From contig CAWFLX010000010.1 of the NCBI GenBank assembly GCA_963816775.1, forward strand, positions 134,794-198,793: a stretch of DNA of 64,000 bases. Reading direction: 5' to 3'. Position 1 is the stretch's first letter; each line of letters begins with the position of its first letter. The notes under the pieces were generated by a model, which did not search any database, had not been told where the DNA came from, and worked only from the letters and a program-made list of their open reading frames with translations. The position numbers and the translations under genes were made by a program. This DNA is from JAFAXD01 sp963816775. Lineage in GTDB: Bacteria > Pseudomonadota > Alphaproteobacteria > Rhizobiales > Xanthobacteraceae. Below are positions 42,719 through 51,761 of the stretch, piece by piece.

Positions 42719-43120
42719 ATGAATAGAGACTTCGATTGGATGTGGTCCGAGGCGTGCGACCAGCTCGTCCGGGCCGAACGGTTGCATCGGCAGTTCTTTC
42801 AGCCGAGGCATTCGGGCACCTGGGAGCCGCCGGTCGACATCCTGGAGACCGAGCGCGAAGTGCTGATTTTTGTGGCCTTGCCGGGGGTGAGCCTGGACAA
42901 GGCGGAGGCCGTCATCGACGGGGCCGACCTGGTCATTGCCGGGACCCGCGTGCTGCCGTCGCAACTCCGGACGGCCGTCATCCATCGAATCGAGCTGCCG
43001 CAAGGGCGCTTCGAGCGCCGCGTGCGCCTGCCGGCCGGCCGCTATCGCGACGTCCGTCGGTCGGCCGCGGACGGCTGCCTCGTGATCACGCTGCAGAAGG
43101 CGGAGGCGGGTCATGGCTGA
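42719..43120 (+). CDS. Hsp20-family small heat-shock protein
   Basis: Cytoplasmic holdase of about 133 residues. An alpha-crystallin domain covers residues 38-128, from WEPPVDILETEREVLIFVALPGV to the closing VITLQKAE. The N-terminal arm is short and the usual C-terminal IxI motif is missing, so large oligomers may not form. ATG 42719 is preferred over GTG 42707. It overlaps the lon start by 8 bases, so the holdase and the protease are made together. Confidence 0.9.
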   Translation: MNRDFDWMWSEACDQLVRAERLHRQFFQPRHSGTWEPPVDILETEREVLIFVALPGVSLDKAEAVIDGADLVIAGTRVLPSQLRTAVIHRIELPQGRFERRVRLPAGRYRDVRRSAADGCLVITLQKAEAGHG

Positions 43121-45488
43121 CGAACAGGCGCGCAACGCCCCGCCATTGCCGCCCGACGCGCTGGTCATCGTCCCGGTGCGCAAGATGGTGCTGTTTCCCG
43201 GTCTGGTCGCGCCGATCACGGTTGGTCGGCCCCGTTCGATCGCGGCTGCCCAACAGGCCGTGCGCGAGCAACGCCAAATCGGCATCCTGATGCAGCGCGA
43301 CGCCGAGGTCGCCGACCCGGCGGCGATCGACCTGCACCGGTTCGGCACAGTCGCCAATGTGGTGCGCTACATGACGGCACCGGACGGCTCGCACCACCTG
43401 ATCTGCCAGGGCCAGGAGCGGTTTCAGATCGTCGAGTTTCTCAACGGCTGGCCGTTCTTCGTGGCGCGTGTGTTGCGCATTCCCGACCAGGAGGCGCGCT
43501 CGACCGACATCGAGGCGCGGTTCGTGAACCTGCGCGGCCAGGCGCTGGAGGCCGCGCAGTTACTGCCACAGGCGCCGGAGGAACTGGTCGCCGCCATCTC
43601 CAATATTGCCTCACCGGGCGCACTCGCCGACTTCACGGCGGGAACCATGGACATTGCGCCCGAGGAGAAACAGGAAATCCTCGAGACGGTCGATATCGGC
43701 GCGCGTATCGACAAGGTGTCACGGCTGCTCGCGCATCGCATCGAGGTGCTGCGGCTGTCGCAGGAGATTGGCCGCCAGACCAAGGCCGCGCTCGACGAAC
43801 GCCAGCGCGAAGTTCTTCTGCGCGAGCAGATGGCCGCGATTCAGAAGCAGCTGGGCGAGGGCGACGCCGGCAAGGGCGCCGAGATGGCCGAGCTCAGCGA
43901 GGCCATTACCAAGGCCAAGATGCCGAAGGACATCGAGGAACAGGCGCGTCGCGAGCTGCGTCGCCTCGAACGCATGCCGGAAGCCGCCGCCGAATACGGC
44001 ATGGTGCGCACGTATCTCGACTGGCTGATCGAGCTGCCTTGGGACCTGCCCGAGGAGCAGCCGATCGACATTGCCGAGGCCCGTCGCATCCTCGACGAGG
44101 ACCACTACGGTCTCGACAAGATCAAGCGCCGCATCATCGAGTATCTGGCGGTGCGCAAGCTTGCTCCGCAAGGCAAGGCGCCGATCCTGTGCTTCGTCGG
44201 TCCGCCGGGCGTCGGCAAGACCTCGCTGGGCCAGTCGATCGCACGCGCCATGAACCGCAAGTTCGTGCGCGTGAGCCTCGGCGGGGTGCACGACGAGGCC
44301 GAGATCCGCGGGCATCGCCGCACCTACATCGGGGCGATGCCGGGCAACATCATCCAGGCGATCCGCAAGGCGGGCGCGCGCAACTGCGTGATGATGCTCG
44401 ACGAGATCGACAAGCTCGGCGCCGGTATTCAGGGCGACCCGTCGGCGGCGCTGCTCGAGGTGCTCGACCCGGAGCAGAACAACACGTTCCGTGACAACTA
44501 TCTTGGCGTGCCGTTCGATCTCAGCCGCGTGGTGTTCATCACTACAGCCAATATGCTGGACACCGTTCCGGGGCCATTGCGCGACCGCATGGAGATCATT
44601 TCTCTCGCGGGCTATACCGCCGACGAGAAGCTGCAGATCGCGCGCCGCTATCTGCTGCGCCGGCAGCTTGAGGCCAACGGTCTCAAGGCCGGCCAGGTCG
44701 AGCTTGGCGATGACGTGCTGCGCGAGATCATCCAGAGCTACACGCGCGAGGCGGGCGTGCGTAATCTCGAGCGCGAGATCGGCAAGGTGCTGCGCAACGC
44801 GGCGGTCCGCATCGCGGAAGGGCAGAGCGGACCGATCCGGATCAGTGCCGCCGACCTCACCGCCATCTTGGGGCCTGCGCAGTTCGAAAACGAAGCGGCC
44901 ATGCGCACAAGCGTGCCGGGCGTTGCGACCGGGCTCGCATGGACGCCAGTCGGCGGCGATATTCTGTTCATCGAGGCAACCCGCGTGCCTGGGTCCGGCC
45001 GATTGATCCTCACCGGTCAACTCGGTGATGTGATGAAGGAGAGTGCGCAGGCGGCTCTGAGCATCGTGAAAAACCGCGCCAGCGCACTTGGAATCGATCC
45101 GACCCGGTTCGAGAAAAGCGACATCCATATCCATGTGCCGGCGGGCGCGATCCCGAAGGACGGGCCGAGCGCGGGGGTGGCGATGTTCATGGCGTTGGTG
45201 TCGCTGATGACCGAGCGTACGATCCGCAGCGATACGGCGATGACCGGCGAGATCAGCCTGCGCGGACTGGTGCTGCCGGTCGGCGGCATCAAGGAAAAGG
45301 TTGTCGCAGCGGCGCGCGCCGGCATTCGTCGGGTCATGCTGCCGGCACGCAACCGCAAGGACTACGAGGACATCCCGGAAGACGTGCGCAAGGAGCTCGA
45401 GTTCGTGTGGCTGGAGAAGGTTGAGGAAGCGGTGGCGGCAGCGCTTGATCCTGCCGGCGCGGGCGAACCTGAACGCGCGGTGGCGTGA
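43113..45488 (+). CDS. lon: ATP-dependent Lon protease
   Basis: Serine protease of 791 residues with the full LonA layout. The N-terminal LON domain covers about 15-205 (VPVRKMVLFPGLVAPITVG). The AAA+ domain carries Walker A GPPGVGKT at 363-370 and Walker B VMMLDEIDKLG. The protease domain has Ser686 in KDGPSAG and the catalytic Lys in GGIKEK. Its pairing with hsp20 and an M50 protease suggests an additional stress-type Lon, but whether the genome has another lon cannot be seen. A hairpin follows the stop. Confidence 0.95.
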   Translation: MADEQARNAPPLPPDALVIVPVRKMVLFPGLVAPITVGRPRSIAAAQQAVREQRQIGILMQRDAEVADPAAIDLHRFGTVANVVRYMTAPDGSHHLICQGQERFQIVEFLNGWPFFVARVLRIPDQEARSTDIEARFVNLRGQALEAAQLLPQAPEELVAAISNIASPGALADFTAGTMDIAPEEKQEILETVDIGARIDKVSRLLAHRIEVLRLSQEIGRQTKAALDERQREVLLREQMAAIQKQLGEGDAGKGAEMAELSEAITKAKMPKDIEEQARRELRRLERMPEAAAEYGMVRTYLDWLIELPWDLPEEQPIDIAEARRILDEDHYGLDKIKRRIIEYLAVRKLAPQGKAPILCFVGPPGVGKTSLGQSIARAMNRKFVRVSLGGVHDEAEIRGHRRTYIGAMPGNIIQAIRKAGARNCVMMLDEIDKLGAGIQGDPSAALLEVLDPEQNNTFRDNYLGVPFDLSRVVFITTANMLDTVPGPLRDRMEIISLAGYTADEKLQIARRYLLRRQLEANGLKAGQVELGDDVLREIIQSYTREAGVRNLEREIGKVLRNAAVRIAEGQSGPIRISAADLTAILGPAQFENEAAMRTSVPGVATGLAWTPVGGDILFIEATRVPGSGRLILTGQLGDVMKESAQAALSIVKNRASALGIDPTRFEKSDIHIHVPAGAIPKDGPSAGVAMFMALVSLMTERTIRSDTAMTGEISLRGLVLPVGGIKEKVVAAARAGIRRVMLPARNRKDYEDIPEDVRKELEFVWLEKVEEAVAAALDPAGAGEPERAVA

Positions 45489-45501
45489 GAACAGCCGGCC
45501 A

Positions 45502-45525
45502 TCCCTCCCCGCAAGCAGGGAGGGA
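45502..45525 (+). terminator. Hairpin between lon and the M50 protease gene
   Basis: Perfect eight-base stem TCCCTCCC (45502-45509) and GGGAGGGA (45518-45525) with loop CGCAAGCA. It abuts the ribosome-binding site AGGAGAAG of the next gene. It could attenuate transcription or tune translation rather than end the operon. Confidence 0.4.
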
Positions 45526-45539
45526 GAGGAGAAGACTCC

Positions 45540-46649
45540 ATGGGTTGGTCGTTGATGATCGGCCGGATTGCCGGCACGGCGATCCGCATCCACATCACCT
45601 TCCTGATCTTCATCGCCTGGATTTGGGGCGCGAGCTACATCGCCGAAGGCCCCGCCGCGGCGTGGAATGGGCTGGTCTTCGTCATCCTGCTGTTCCTGTG
45701 CGTGCTCGCGCATGAATTCGGCCACATCTTCGCGGCGCGCGCCTATGGCATCGAAACACCAGATGTGACGTTGTTGCCGATCGGCGGCGTGGCACGGCTT
45801 GCGCGCATTCCGGAGGAGCCGATCCAGGAATTGCTGATTGCGCTCGCCGGCCCGGCGGTGAACGTCGCGATTGCTGTGGTGTTGCTCGTGCTCACCGGCA
45901 GCCAGGCCGAGCCGACCCAGTTGGCGGCGGTCGAAAGCGGCAAGTTCGCGCTCGCCGACCGGTTGACGGTCGTCAATCTCTTCCTCGCCTTGTTCAACAT
46001 GATCCCGGCGTTTCCCATGGATGGCGGCCGGGTGCTGCGCGCGCTCCTGGCGATCCGCCTGGGCTACGTGCGCGCCACCAAGGTTGCGGCCACGATCGGT
46101 CAGGCATCGGCGTTCGTGATGGGCGCGATCGGCCTCTTCTACAATCCGCTGCTGATCTTCATCGCCTTGTTCGTGTATTTCGCGGCCTCCTCGGAGGCGC
46201 ACGCGGCGGCGCTGCGCGCGATGTCGCAAGGCATTCCGGTCACCTCCGCCATGATGACCCGTTACGCGACGCTTGCTCCGGACACCCATATCGACGAGGC
46301 GGTGGAGACGCTGTTGTCGACCAGTCAAAGCGATTTTCCGGTCACTGACGACGGCCGTCTGGTCGGGCTGCTTGGCCGCAACGACATCGTGCGCGCGCTC
46401 AAGCAAATGGGTCCCGATGCACGGGTCGGTCAGGCAATGACGACCGACATACCGGTGATCGATCGCACGCGCCGGCTGGACGAGGCGCTACGCATCCTGC
46501 AGGAGAAATCGGCGCCGGCGGTCGGCATCGTCGATGCCGCCGGCCGCCTGGTCGGGTTGATCACCACCGAGACGCTCGGCGAAATGATGCTGATCGGCGA
46601 TCTCGCGCCCAATTTCCGCTTGCGCTCGCGGGATCGGCGTGTTGCGTGA
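45540..46649 (+). CDS. M50 site-2 protease family protein with CBS domains
   Basis: Membrane metalloprotease of 369 residues of the SpoIVFB-like group. Zinc ligands are H58 and H62 in AHEFGH (with Glu59) and Asp161 in NMIPAFPMDGGRVLRA. Several helices surround them. Two CBS domains occupy about residues 235-360 (VTSAMMTRYATLAPDTHIDE and VGQAMTTDIPVIDRTRRLDE), which usually bind adenine nucleotides. It probably cleaves a membrane substrate in response to energy state. It closes the hsp20-lon cassette. Confidence 0.92.
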   Translation: MGWSLMIGRIAGTAIRIHITFLIFIAWIWGASYIAEGPAAAWNGLVFVILLFLCVLAHEFGHIFAARAYGIETPDVTLLPIGGVARLARIPEEPIQELLIALAGPAVNVAIAVVLLVLTGSQAEPTQLAAVESGKFALADRLTVVNLFLALFNMIPAFPMDGGRVLRALLAIRLGYVRATKVAATIGQASAFVMGAIGLFYNPLLIFIALFVYFAASSEAHAAALRAMSQGIPVTSAMMTRYATLAPDTHIDEAVETLLSTSQSDFPVTDDGRLVGLLGRNDIVRALKQMGPDARVGQAMTTDIPVIDRTRRLDEALRILQEKSAPAVGIVDAAGRLVGLITTETLGEMMLIGDLAPNFRLRSRDRRVA

Positions 46650-46793
46650 TGATGCCGTCGTCCCACGGCGCTGTGATAGCAGAGGATGAACTCTCGTCCG
46701 ATATCCGATGCGTTCGACCGCATCCTGGACAGCGAAATCGGCGGTCTGATACGATTTGCTGATAGCCAAAACCGTCCGCGCGCAGGAGGAGCC

Positions 46794-47567
46794 ATGGCCG
46801 ATGCCACGGAAGCTTTCGTAACGGTGTGCGACTGCCGGACCTTCGTGCGGCGCGGCGGCGCCGGCCAGCCCGTGCTGTTCCTGCATGGCGCCGGCGGTCT
46901 GCCGGGGTGGCAGCCGTTCCTGGCGCGGCTTGCGGAGCGCTTCGACGTACTCGCGCCGGACCATCCGGGTTACGGCCAATCGGATAGTCCGCGTTGGCTC
47001 GAAGAGGTCGCGGATCTCGGACAGTTCTATCTCGAGTTTCTCAAGGCCTTTGATCTCGCCGGCGTGCACGTGATCGGTCATTCGCTCGGCGGCTGGATCG
47101 CGCTCGAGATGGCGACCCGCTCGACTGCGCGCATCAGAAGTTTGACGGCGATGAGCTCGGCCGGCATCCGCGTCAAGAATTTGGGCCCGCCCGATATTTT
47201 CGCAATGGACCCGGACGAACTGGTGCGCACCTTGTTCCATGATCGCGTGTTGATCGAACAGCAGCTCAATACGCCGCCGACGCCCGAGCAGTTCGCGACC
47301 ATCACCAGAAATCGCGTCACCTCGGCGCGGCTCGGCTGGAACCCGCGGTTTTTCAATCCGAAGCTGCGCAAGTGGCTCCGGAAGATCGACGTGCCGACCC
47401 ACATCATCTGGGGCGACCAGGACAAGATCTTCGCGCCGGCCTACGCGACCGAGCTGCAGAACGAGATACCCGGCGCGCAGGTGACCATCATTCCGGATAC
47501 CGGGCACATGCTGCACGTCGAGAAGGCCGATGCCGTGGCGGACGCGGTCGTGGCGTTCGCTGGTTAG
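46794..47567 (+). CDS. Alpha/beta-fold hydrolase
   Basis: Hydrolase of about 257 residues. The nucleophile Ser lies in GHSLGG, the acid in IIWGDQDKI, and the His in DTGHMLHVEKAD; the oxyanion motif LHGAGG is near the start. ATG 46794 has AGGAGGAG upstream. C-C bond hydrolases of aromatic meta-cleavage, esterases and lactonases share this pattern. The luciferase-like gene follows after a pair of repeats. Confidence 0.9.
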   Translation: MADATEAFVTVCDCRTFVRRGGAGQPVLFLHGAGGLPGWQPFLARLAERFDVLAPDHPGYGQSDSPRWLEEVADLGQFYLEFLKAFDLAGVHVIGHSLGGWIALEMATRSTARIRSLTAMSSAGIRVKNLGPPDIFAMDPDELVRTLFHDRVLIEQQLNTPPTPEQFATITRNRVTSARLGWNPRFFNPKLRKWLRKIDVPTHIIWGDQDKIFAPAYATELQNEIPGAQVTIIPDTGHMLHVEKADAVADAVVAFAG

Positions 47568-47613
47568 AGCATGATCCCGAAAAGTGGACACCGGTTTTCG
47601 GAAAAGATCATGC
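47567..47613. repeat. Dispersed palindromic repeat, family A, copy 3
   Basis: GAGCATGATCCCGAAAAGTG to GGAAAAGATCATGC, overlapping the stop codon of the hydrolase as copies 1 and 2 overlap their upstream stops. Confidence 0.85.
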
Positions 47614-47625
47614 AAAAAAACGGCT

Positions 47626-47664
47626 AGAGCGAGATGATGGCTCGAGGATAAGTCATCCCGCTCT
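47626..47664. repeat. Dispersed palindromic repeat, family B, copy 2
   Basis: AGAGCGAGATGATGG to AAGTCATCCCGCTCT, 12 bases after a family A copy, repeating the arrangement at 7581-7680. Confidence 0.8.
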
Positions 47665-47689
47665 TGCCGGCGTTTCAGGAGACCGGACC

Positions 47690-48865
47690 ATGCAGGTTCT
47701 CAACTTCCACCTGTTTCCCTATCCGCCGCTGCCCGACGAGGTCTATGCCAAGAGTGCGTGGGTGACGCTCTCCAACGCGCACTACGACGAGAAGGTCGGG
47801 CATGCGACCTACAATCTCTATCTTGACCAGCTCGAGCTTTGCGACCAACTCGGTTTCGACGGGGTCGCGGTCAACGAGCATCATCAGACGCCTTACTGCA
47901 TCATGCCGTCGCCGATCGTGACCGCGGCTGCGCTGGCGCGCCGGACCAAGGGCAAGATCGCGATTCTCGGGAGTGCGTTCTGCCTTCGCGATCATCCGCT
48001 TACGCTCGCCGAAGAGCACGCGATGATCGACAACATCACCGGCGGGCGCCTGATCACCGGGTTCGTGCGCGGCATCGGGGCGGAGTATTCCAATTTCGGC
48101 GTCAACCCGACCTATTCGCAGGAACGGCACCTCGAAGCGCACGATCTCGTGGTGCAGGCATGGACGCGGCCGGGGCCGTTTCCGTTCGAGGGCAAGCACT
48201 ACCACTTCGAGTACGTCAACGTCTGGCCGCGACCCTATCAGAAACCGCATCCGCCGATCTGGATCCCCTCGCAGGGTTCGAGCGAGACCATCGTCTGGGC
48301 GGCGCATCCGGACCGCAAATATCTCTACATGCAGAACTTCAACCCCTACAGCGCGGCGGTGAAGTATCTCAACGAGTACCGCCAGGTGGCCAAAGAACAG
48401 TACGGCTACGAGGCGCAATCGAGCCAGCTCGGCTGGGCGGCACCGTGCTACGTCGCCGAGACCGACGAGCAAGCCATGAACGAGGCGCGCGAGGCGATCG
48501 AGTTCCTGTTCAACAAGACCTTGAAGATGCCGGTCGGGATGTTCTTTCCGCCCGGCTACACGTCGATTGAATCGATGAAGCGCGTGGTCGCCGGCAAGCA
48601 GTCGATCATGGGGGCGGGCCGCAATGTCGAGAACCTCGACAAGCAGGGTGTGATCATCGTCGGCAGCCCGGAGACCGTGCGCCGGCGCATTCTCGAGGCT
48701 CACCGCGAGCTCGGTTTCTCCACCTTCATGACGCTGTTACAGTTCGGTTCGCTGTCGGCGGACAAGACCGACAAGAACATTCGCCTGTTCGCCAAAGAGG
48801 TGCTGCCGGCGCTGCAGGAGGCGGATGACCGCAACTACGAGGGCTTTCGAAGCGCGGCGGAGTAG
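47690..48865 (+). CDS. LLM-class flavin-dependent oxidoreductase (luciferase-like), A
   Basis: Flavin-dependent monooxygenase of about 391 residues with the luciferase-like TIM barrel. Marks include FDGVAVNEHHQTPYCIMPSP near residue 58, LAEEHAMIDNITGGRLITGF, and the flavin loop around GIGAEYSNFGV. It should need a partner FMN reductase. Such enzymes cleave C-S, C-N or ring bonds in alkanesulfonates, amines and heterocycles. ATG 47690 follows AGGAG. A second, more distant LLM protein is at 49628. Confidence 0.92.
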   Translation: MQVLNFHLFPYPPLPDEVYAKSAWVTLSNAHYDEKVGHATYNLYLDQLELCDQLGFDGVAVNEHHQTPYCIMPSPIVTAAALARRTKGKIAILGSAFCLRDHPLTLAEEHAMIDNITGGRLITGFVRGIGAEYSNFGVNPTYSQERHLEAHDLVVQAWTRPGPFPFEGKHYHFEYVNVWPRPYQKPHPPIWIPSQGSSETIVWAAHPDRKYLYMQNFNPYSAAVKYLNEYRQVAKEQYGYEAQSSQLGWAAPCYVAETDEQAMNEAREAIEFLFNKTLKMPVGMFFPPGYTSIESMKRVVAGKQSIMGAGRNVENLDKQGVIIVGSPETVRRRILEAHRELGFSTFMTLLQFGSLSADKTDKNIRLFAKEVLPALQEADDRNYEGFRSAAE

Positions 48866-48892
48866 GGGGCTGGTCCTTCAGCCCGCCCGTTG

Positions 48893-49552
48893 TCAGGCCG
48901 TCGCCGCGTTCGCGCTGGCCGCAGCTTCATGTTGAGCGGCGAGCTCTGCATCCTTCGCCCGCACCGTCGCGACCGAGGGCCGCGAGTTCCAGCGATTGAT
49001 GTAGGCGGTGATCTCGGGAAGCTCCGGTACCAGCTTGAACATCGTGGTCCAGGTCAGCGCCGTGCCCCATAGCACGTCGGCTGCGGAGAACTTGTCACCC
49101 AGCATGAACGGTGCCTTGCGGAGCTGCGCGACGATCGTCGCCAGCACGGTGTCGTAGTCGCCGTATCCACTCATGCGTGCCGGCGCGGGGTCGCGCTTGA
49201 GCGCCCGATCGCCTACCGCCGGCTCGAAACAGGCACCGTAGAAGGCAAGCCAACGCAGGTAGGGACCGCGCAGCGGGTCGCCAAGTTTCGGGGCGAGCCC
49301 GGCATCCGAGAAAAGGTCCGCGAGATAGATGAAGATTGCGACCTGCTCGGTGATCAGGGCATCGCCGTGCTTGACGGCCGGCACTTTCCCCATCGGGTTG
49401 ATCGCCAGATAGGCCGGCTTGCGCTGCTCGCCGGCGTTGAGGTTGAGGACGTGGAGCCGGTAGGGTGCGCGGAGCTCCTCAAGCAATGTCAGGGCGGCGG
49501 ATGATCGCGAATTGGGGGCGTGGTAGAGGGTAACCGTATCGCTTGCGGTCAT
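48893..49552 (-). CDS. Glutathione S-transferase family protein
   Basis: Protein of about 219 residues with an N-terminal thioredoxin-like domain (LYHAPNSRSSAALTLLEELR, Ser rather than Tyr at the active turn; GKVPAVKHGDALITEQVAI for glutathione contact) and a C-terminal helical domain. It likely conjugates or removes glutathione from an electrophile made in the surrounding catabolic genes. ATG 49552 is preferred over the codon at 49573. It is downstream of the second LLM gene on the same strand. Confidence 0.9.
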   Translation of the reverse strand: MTASDTVTLYHAPNSRSSAALTLLEELRAPYRLHVLNLNAGEQRKPAYLAINPMGKVPAVKHGDALITEQVAIFIYLADLFSDAGLAPKLGDPLRGPYLRWLAFYGACFEPAVGDRALKRDPAPARMSGYGDYDTVLATIVAQLRKAPFMLGDKFSAADVLWGTALTWTTMFKLVPELPEITAYINRWNSRPSVATVRAKDAELAAQHEAAASANAATA

Positions 49553-49627
49553 GTTGCTGATCCTCGGCTGCAAGCGGTGGATTCACGCCCGACAATATGT
49601 CGCCGTGATGACGCCAGCCGTCGGAAA

Positions 49628-50824
49628 CTACTCAGCTGCCTCGGGCTTTGTCTTCGCGGCCTGTTCGGCAAGGTAAGCATTGACCACTTTCATGGCCGCC
49701 GCTTTGCCGGCGCTGCTGAATTCCTCGCGATGGCCGCGGATCCAGGCGAGCGAGGCTTCGCGCGCCTCGTTACGGCCGGCGAACTTCGGCAGCACGTAGC
49801 GCATGAACATCTCGTAGGACTTCTTGGTGGCTTCGAAGTTCGCCCAGTCGTGGGCGAGCATCAGCATGCAGCCGAACCCGCCGGTCTTCTGCCAGAAGCG
49901 CTCGAGCATGGCGACCGCGTCGTCGGGGGTGCCGATCGAGGCTTTGCCGGTGCGGTTGAGCTCCTCGATATTGTCCATGCTGATCGATGTCGGCAGCCCG
50001 ATCGCGACCGGGCCCTCGGCGCGCAGCGAATAGGAGTAGTGCAGGAACTTCTCGAACCCCCAGTTCACGTTGGCGACCGCCTGTTCGCGCGTCTCGGCGA
50101 CGTGGATCGGCGCCATCAGCCGCAGGTCCTGCGGGTCCATGCGGGCACCGCGCGCCGCGGCGATTTCGTTGGCGATCCGCCAGTTGGTGTCGAGCACATC
50201 GTAGCCGGCCGGGCTTGAGGCCGCGACACACAGCATGCCGAACCCATATTTGCCGGCGAGCTTGCCACCCGACGGCGTGATTGCGCTCGCCACCGCCATG
50301 TGTGGGCGCGGCCGCGTGTAGGGCTTGAGCTGGAGCCTCGCCTCGCGCAGCTCGAACCACTCGCTCTTGGCGGTGACGACCTCGCCGTTGATGAGCCGCA
50401 TGATGATGTCGAGCCCCTCCGCCAGGCGGTCACGCTGCTGGTCGGGGTTGATGCCGAGCATCATCGCGTCGGAGGGGAGCAGGCCGGGCCCGAACCCGAA
50501 CATGGCGCGCCCGCGAGTCTGATAGTCGAGCTGCACCATGCGATCCGCGACCATCAGCGGATGATGATAGGGCAGCGAGATCACCCCGGTGCCGAGCCGG
50601 ATGCGCTTGGTGCGTTCGGCCGCGGTGGCGATGAAGAGCTCGGGCGAGCCGTAGGTCTCGTAGCCGCCGGAATGATGCTCGCCGATCCAGGCCTCGTCGT
50701 AGCCGAGCTGATCGAGAAATTGAATGAGCTCGAAGTCGCGCTCGAACAGGAATGAGGGATCCTCGTCGTTGGGATGGAACGGCGGCAGAAAGATGCCGGC
50801 ACGCAGACGGTCGCGGGTGATCAT
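49628..50824 (-). CDS. LLM-class flavin-dependent oxidoreductase (luciferase-like), B
   Basis: Flavin monooxygenase of 398 residues. Family marks are LIQFLDQLGYDEAWIGEHHS, LGTGVISLPYHHPLMVADRM, and GRAMFGFGPGLLPSDAMMLG. It differs clearly from the LLM protein at 47690 and begins MITRDRLRAGIFLPPFHP. Its two neighbours on the minus strand are an HD-domain gene upstream and a GST downstream. The substrate is unknown. Confidence 0.92.
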   Translation of the reverse strand: MITRDRLRAGIFLPPFHPNDEDPSFLFERDFELIQFLDQLGYDEAWIGEHHSGGYETYGSPELFIATAAERTKRIRLGTGVISLPYHHPLMVADRMVQLDYQTRGRAMFGFGPGLLPSDAMMLGINPDQQRDRLAEGLDIIMRLINGEVVTAKSEWFELREARLQLKPYTRPRPHMAVASAITPSGGKLAGKYGFGMLCVAASSPAGYDVLDTNWRIANEIAAARGARMDPQDLRLMAPIHVAETREQAVANVNWGFEKFLHYSYSLRAEGPVAIGLPTSISMDNIEELNRTGKASIGTPDDAVAMLERFWQKTGGFGCMLMLAHDWANFEATKKSYEMFMRYVLPKFAGRNEAREASLAWIRGHREEFSSAGKAAAMKVVNAYLAEQAAKTKPEAAE

Positions 50825-50876
50825 CGGTGCTCGTCGTTTCCTAATGGTTGAAGTTACTCTCGGTCATGCCCGCGCT

Positions 50877-50975
50877 GCAGCCAAGCTTGCGCAGGCTGCG
50901 TAAACTTGCCTGCGCGGGCATCCACGTCTTTGGGCAATGTTCTGAAGACGTGGATGGCCGGGACAACCCCGGCCA
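50877..50975. repeat. Three tandem hairpins between the HD-domain and LLM genes
   Basis: GCAGCC/GGCTGC (50877-50899), TCCACGTCTT/AAGACGTGGA (50921-50954) and TGGCCGGG/CCCGGCCA (50955-50975) form three perfect stems in a row. The last two resemble the intergenic repeats of Bradyrhizobium relatives. They may separate transcription of the two minus-strand genes. Confidence 0.6.
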
Positions 50976-50996
50976 TGACGAAGTCTATCAGAACGA

Positions 50997-51761
50997 TCAC
51001 AAAAACCGCGTCGGCCAGTTGATCGTGCGCCACATGTGGGATGACGGCGTGTTGTCCCAGCCGAGGCCTTCCTTCGGCTGCCGGAAGTTGCGCCCGATGA
51101 TGTCGGTGAACTCTTCGAGCTCGACCTTTGCGTTGGGATCGAACGAGTAGATGTCGTTCACCGTGATCATGCGCGAGGTCATGTACCACTTGTGATTGCG
51201 GGCGCGCTTGTATTCCGCCTCGATGTAGGGCTCTGGCCGGTAATCCGGGCCGAACAGCTTGATGTACTGATCAGGATATTTGTAGCCGACCGATTCGTCT
51301 GGGAAGAACCGCAGCGCCTGATGCATGCGGATTGCCCAGCTCACCTCTTCATCGACATAAGGTTCGATCAGCTGCGCGCCCCAATAGCCGTGGTCGCAGC
51401 GGATGAAGCTCACGACGCCGATGTCGTGCAGCAGGCAGGCCAGGATGGTCTTTTCCGGCAAGCCATTCTTGAGCGCGTGCTTGGCGCTCTGCAGCAGGTG
51501 CGCGGTCGAGGCAAAGCGGCGCTGGAAGAAGTCGATCAGGGTCGGCTTCTCCGGCATTTCGGGCAGGCGCTTGTCGGCGCCCATGAGGAAATATTTACCG
51601 GGGTTCTTGGCGAGGAGATCGTTGCCGCTCGCAATTTCGACCTTGCCGTCGGCCATGCCGAACAGCACCGACTTGGTGGCGATCTTCTGGTTGAGCTCGT
51701 GCATCATCTGCTCTTCGAGCTCGTCCGCGCGTTCTGACAACGTCATTGCCGCCTGGCTCAT
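50997..51761 (-). CDS. HD-domain protein, possible diiron oxygenase or hydrolase
   Basis: Protein of about 254 residues. The probable metal ligands are H88, H112-D113 (LLHDIG), H124, H147 and D203 (VNDIY), a complete H-HD-H-H-D set for two metals. As I recall them, the spacings H88-H112 (24), H124-H147 (23) and H147-D203 (56) are close to those of the oxygenase PhnZ. A mixed-valence diiron oxygenase of the MIOX/PhnZ group is therefore possible, although a phosphohydrolase cannot be excluded. ATG 51761 has AGAGGAG upstream. It is divergent from the SDR gene. Confidence 0.8.
   Translation of the reverse strand: MSQAAMTLSERADELEEQMMHELNQKIATKSVLFGMADGKVEIASGNDLLAKNPGKYFLMGADKRLPEMPEKPTLIDFFQRRFASTAHLLQSAKHALKNGLPEKTILACLLHDIGVVSFIRCDHGYWGAQLIEPYVDEEVSWAIRMHQALRFFPDESVGYKYPDQYIKLFGPDYRPEPYIEAEYKRARNHKWYMTSRMITVNDIYSFDPNAKVELEEFTDIIGRNFRQPKEGLGWDNTPSSHMWRTINWPTRFL

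Noticed and set aside
43719..46406. An 895-codon open frame antisense to lon and the M50 protease gene
   Set aside because: It mirrors two well-supported genes in GC-rich DNA, is rich in His and Arg, and has no family resemblance.
42719..46649. Transmissible heat-resistance (TLQC/LHR) island
   Set aside because: The typical ClpK, FtsH, YfdX, HdeD and DegP-type genes are missing and no mobile genes flank it.
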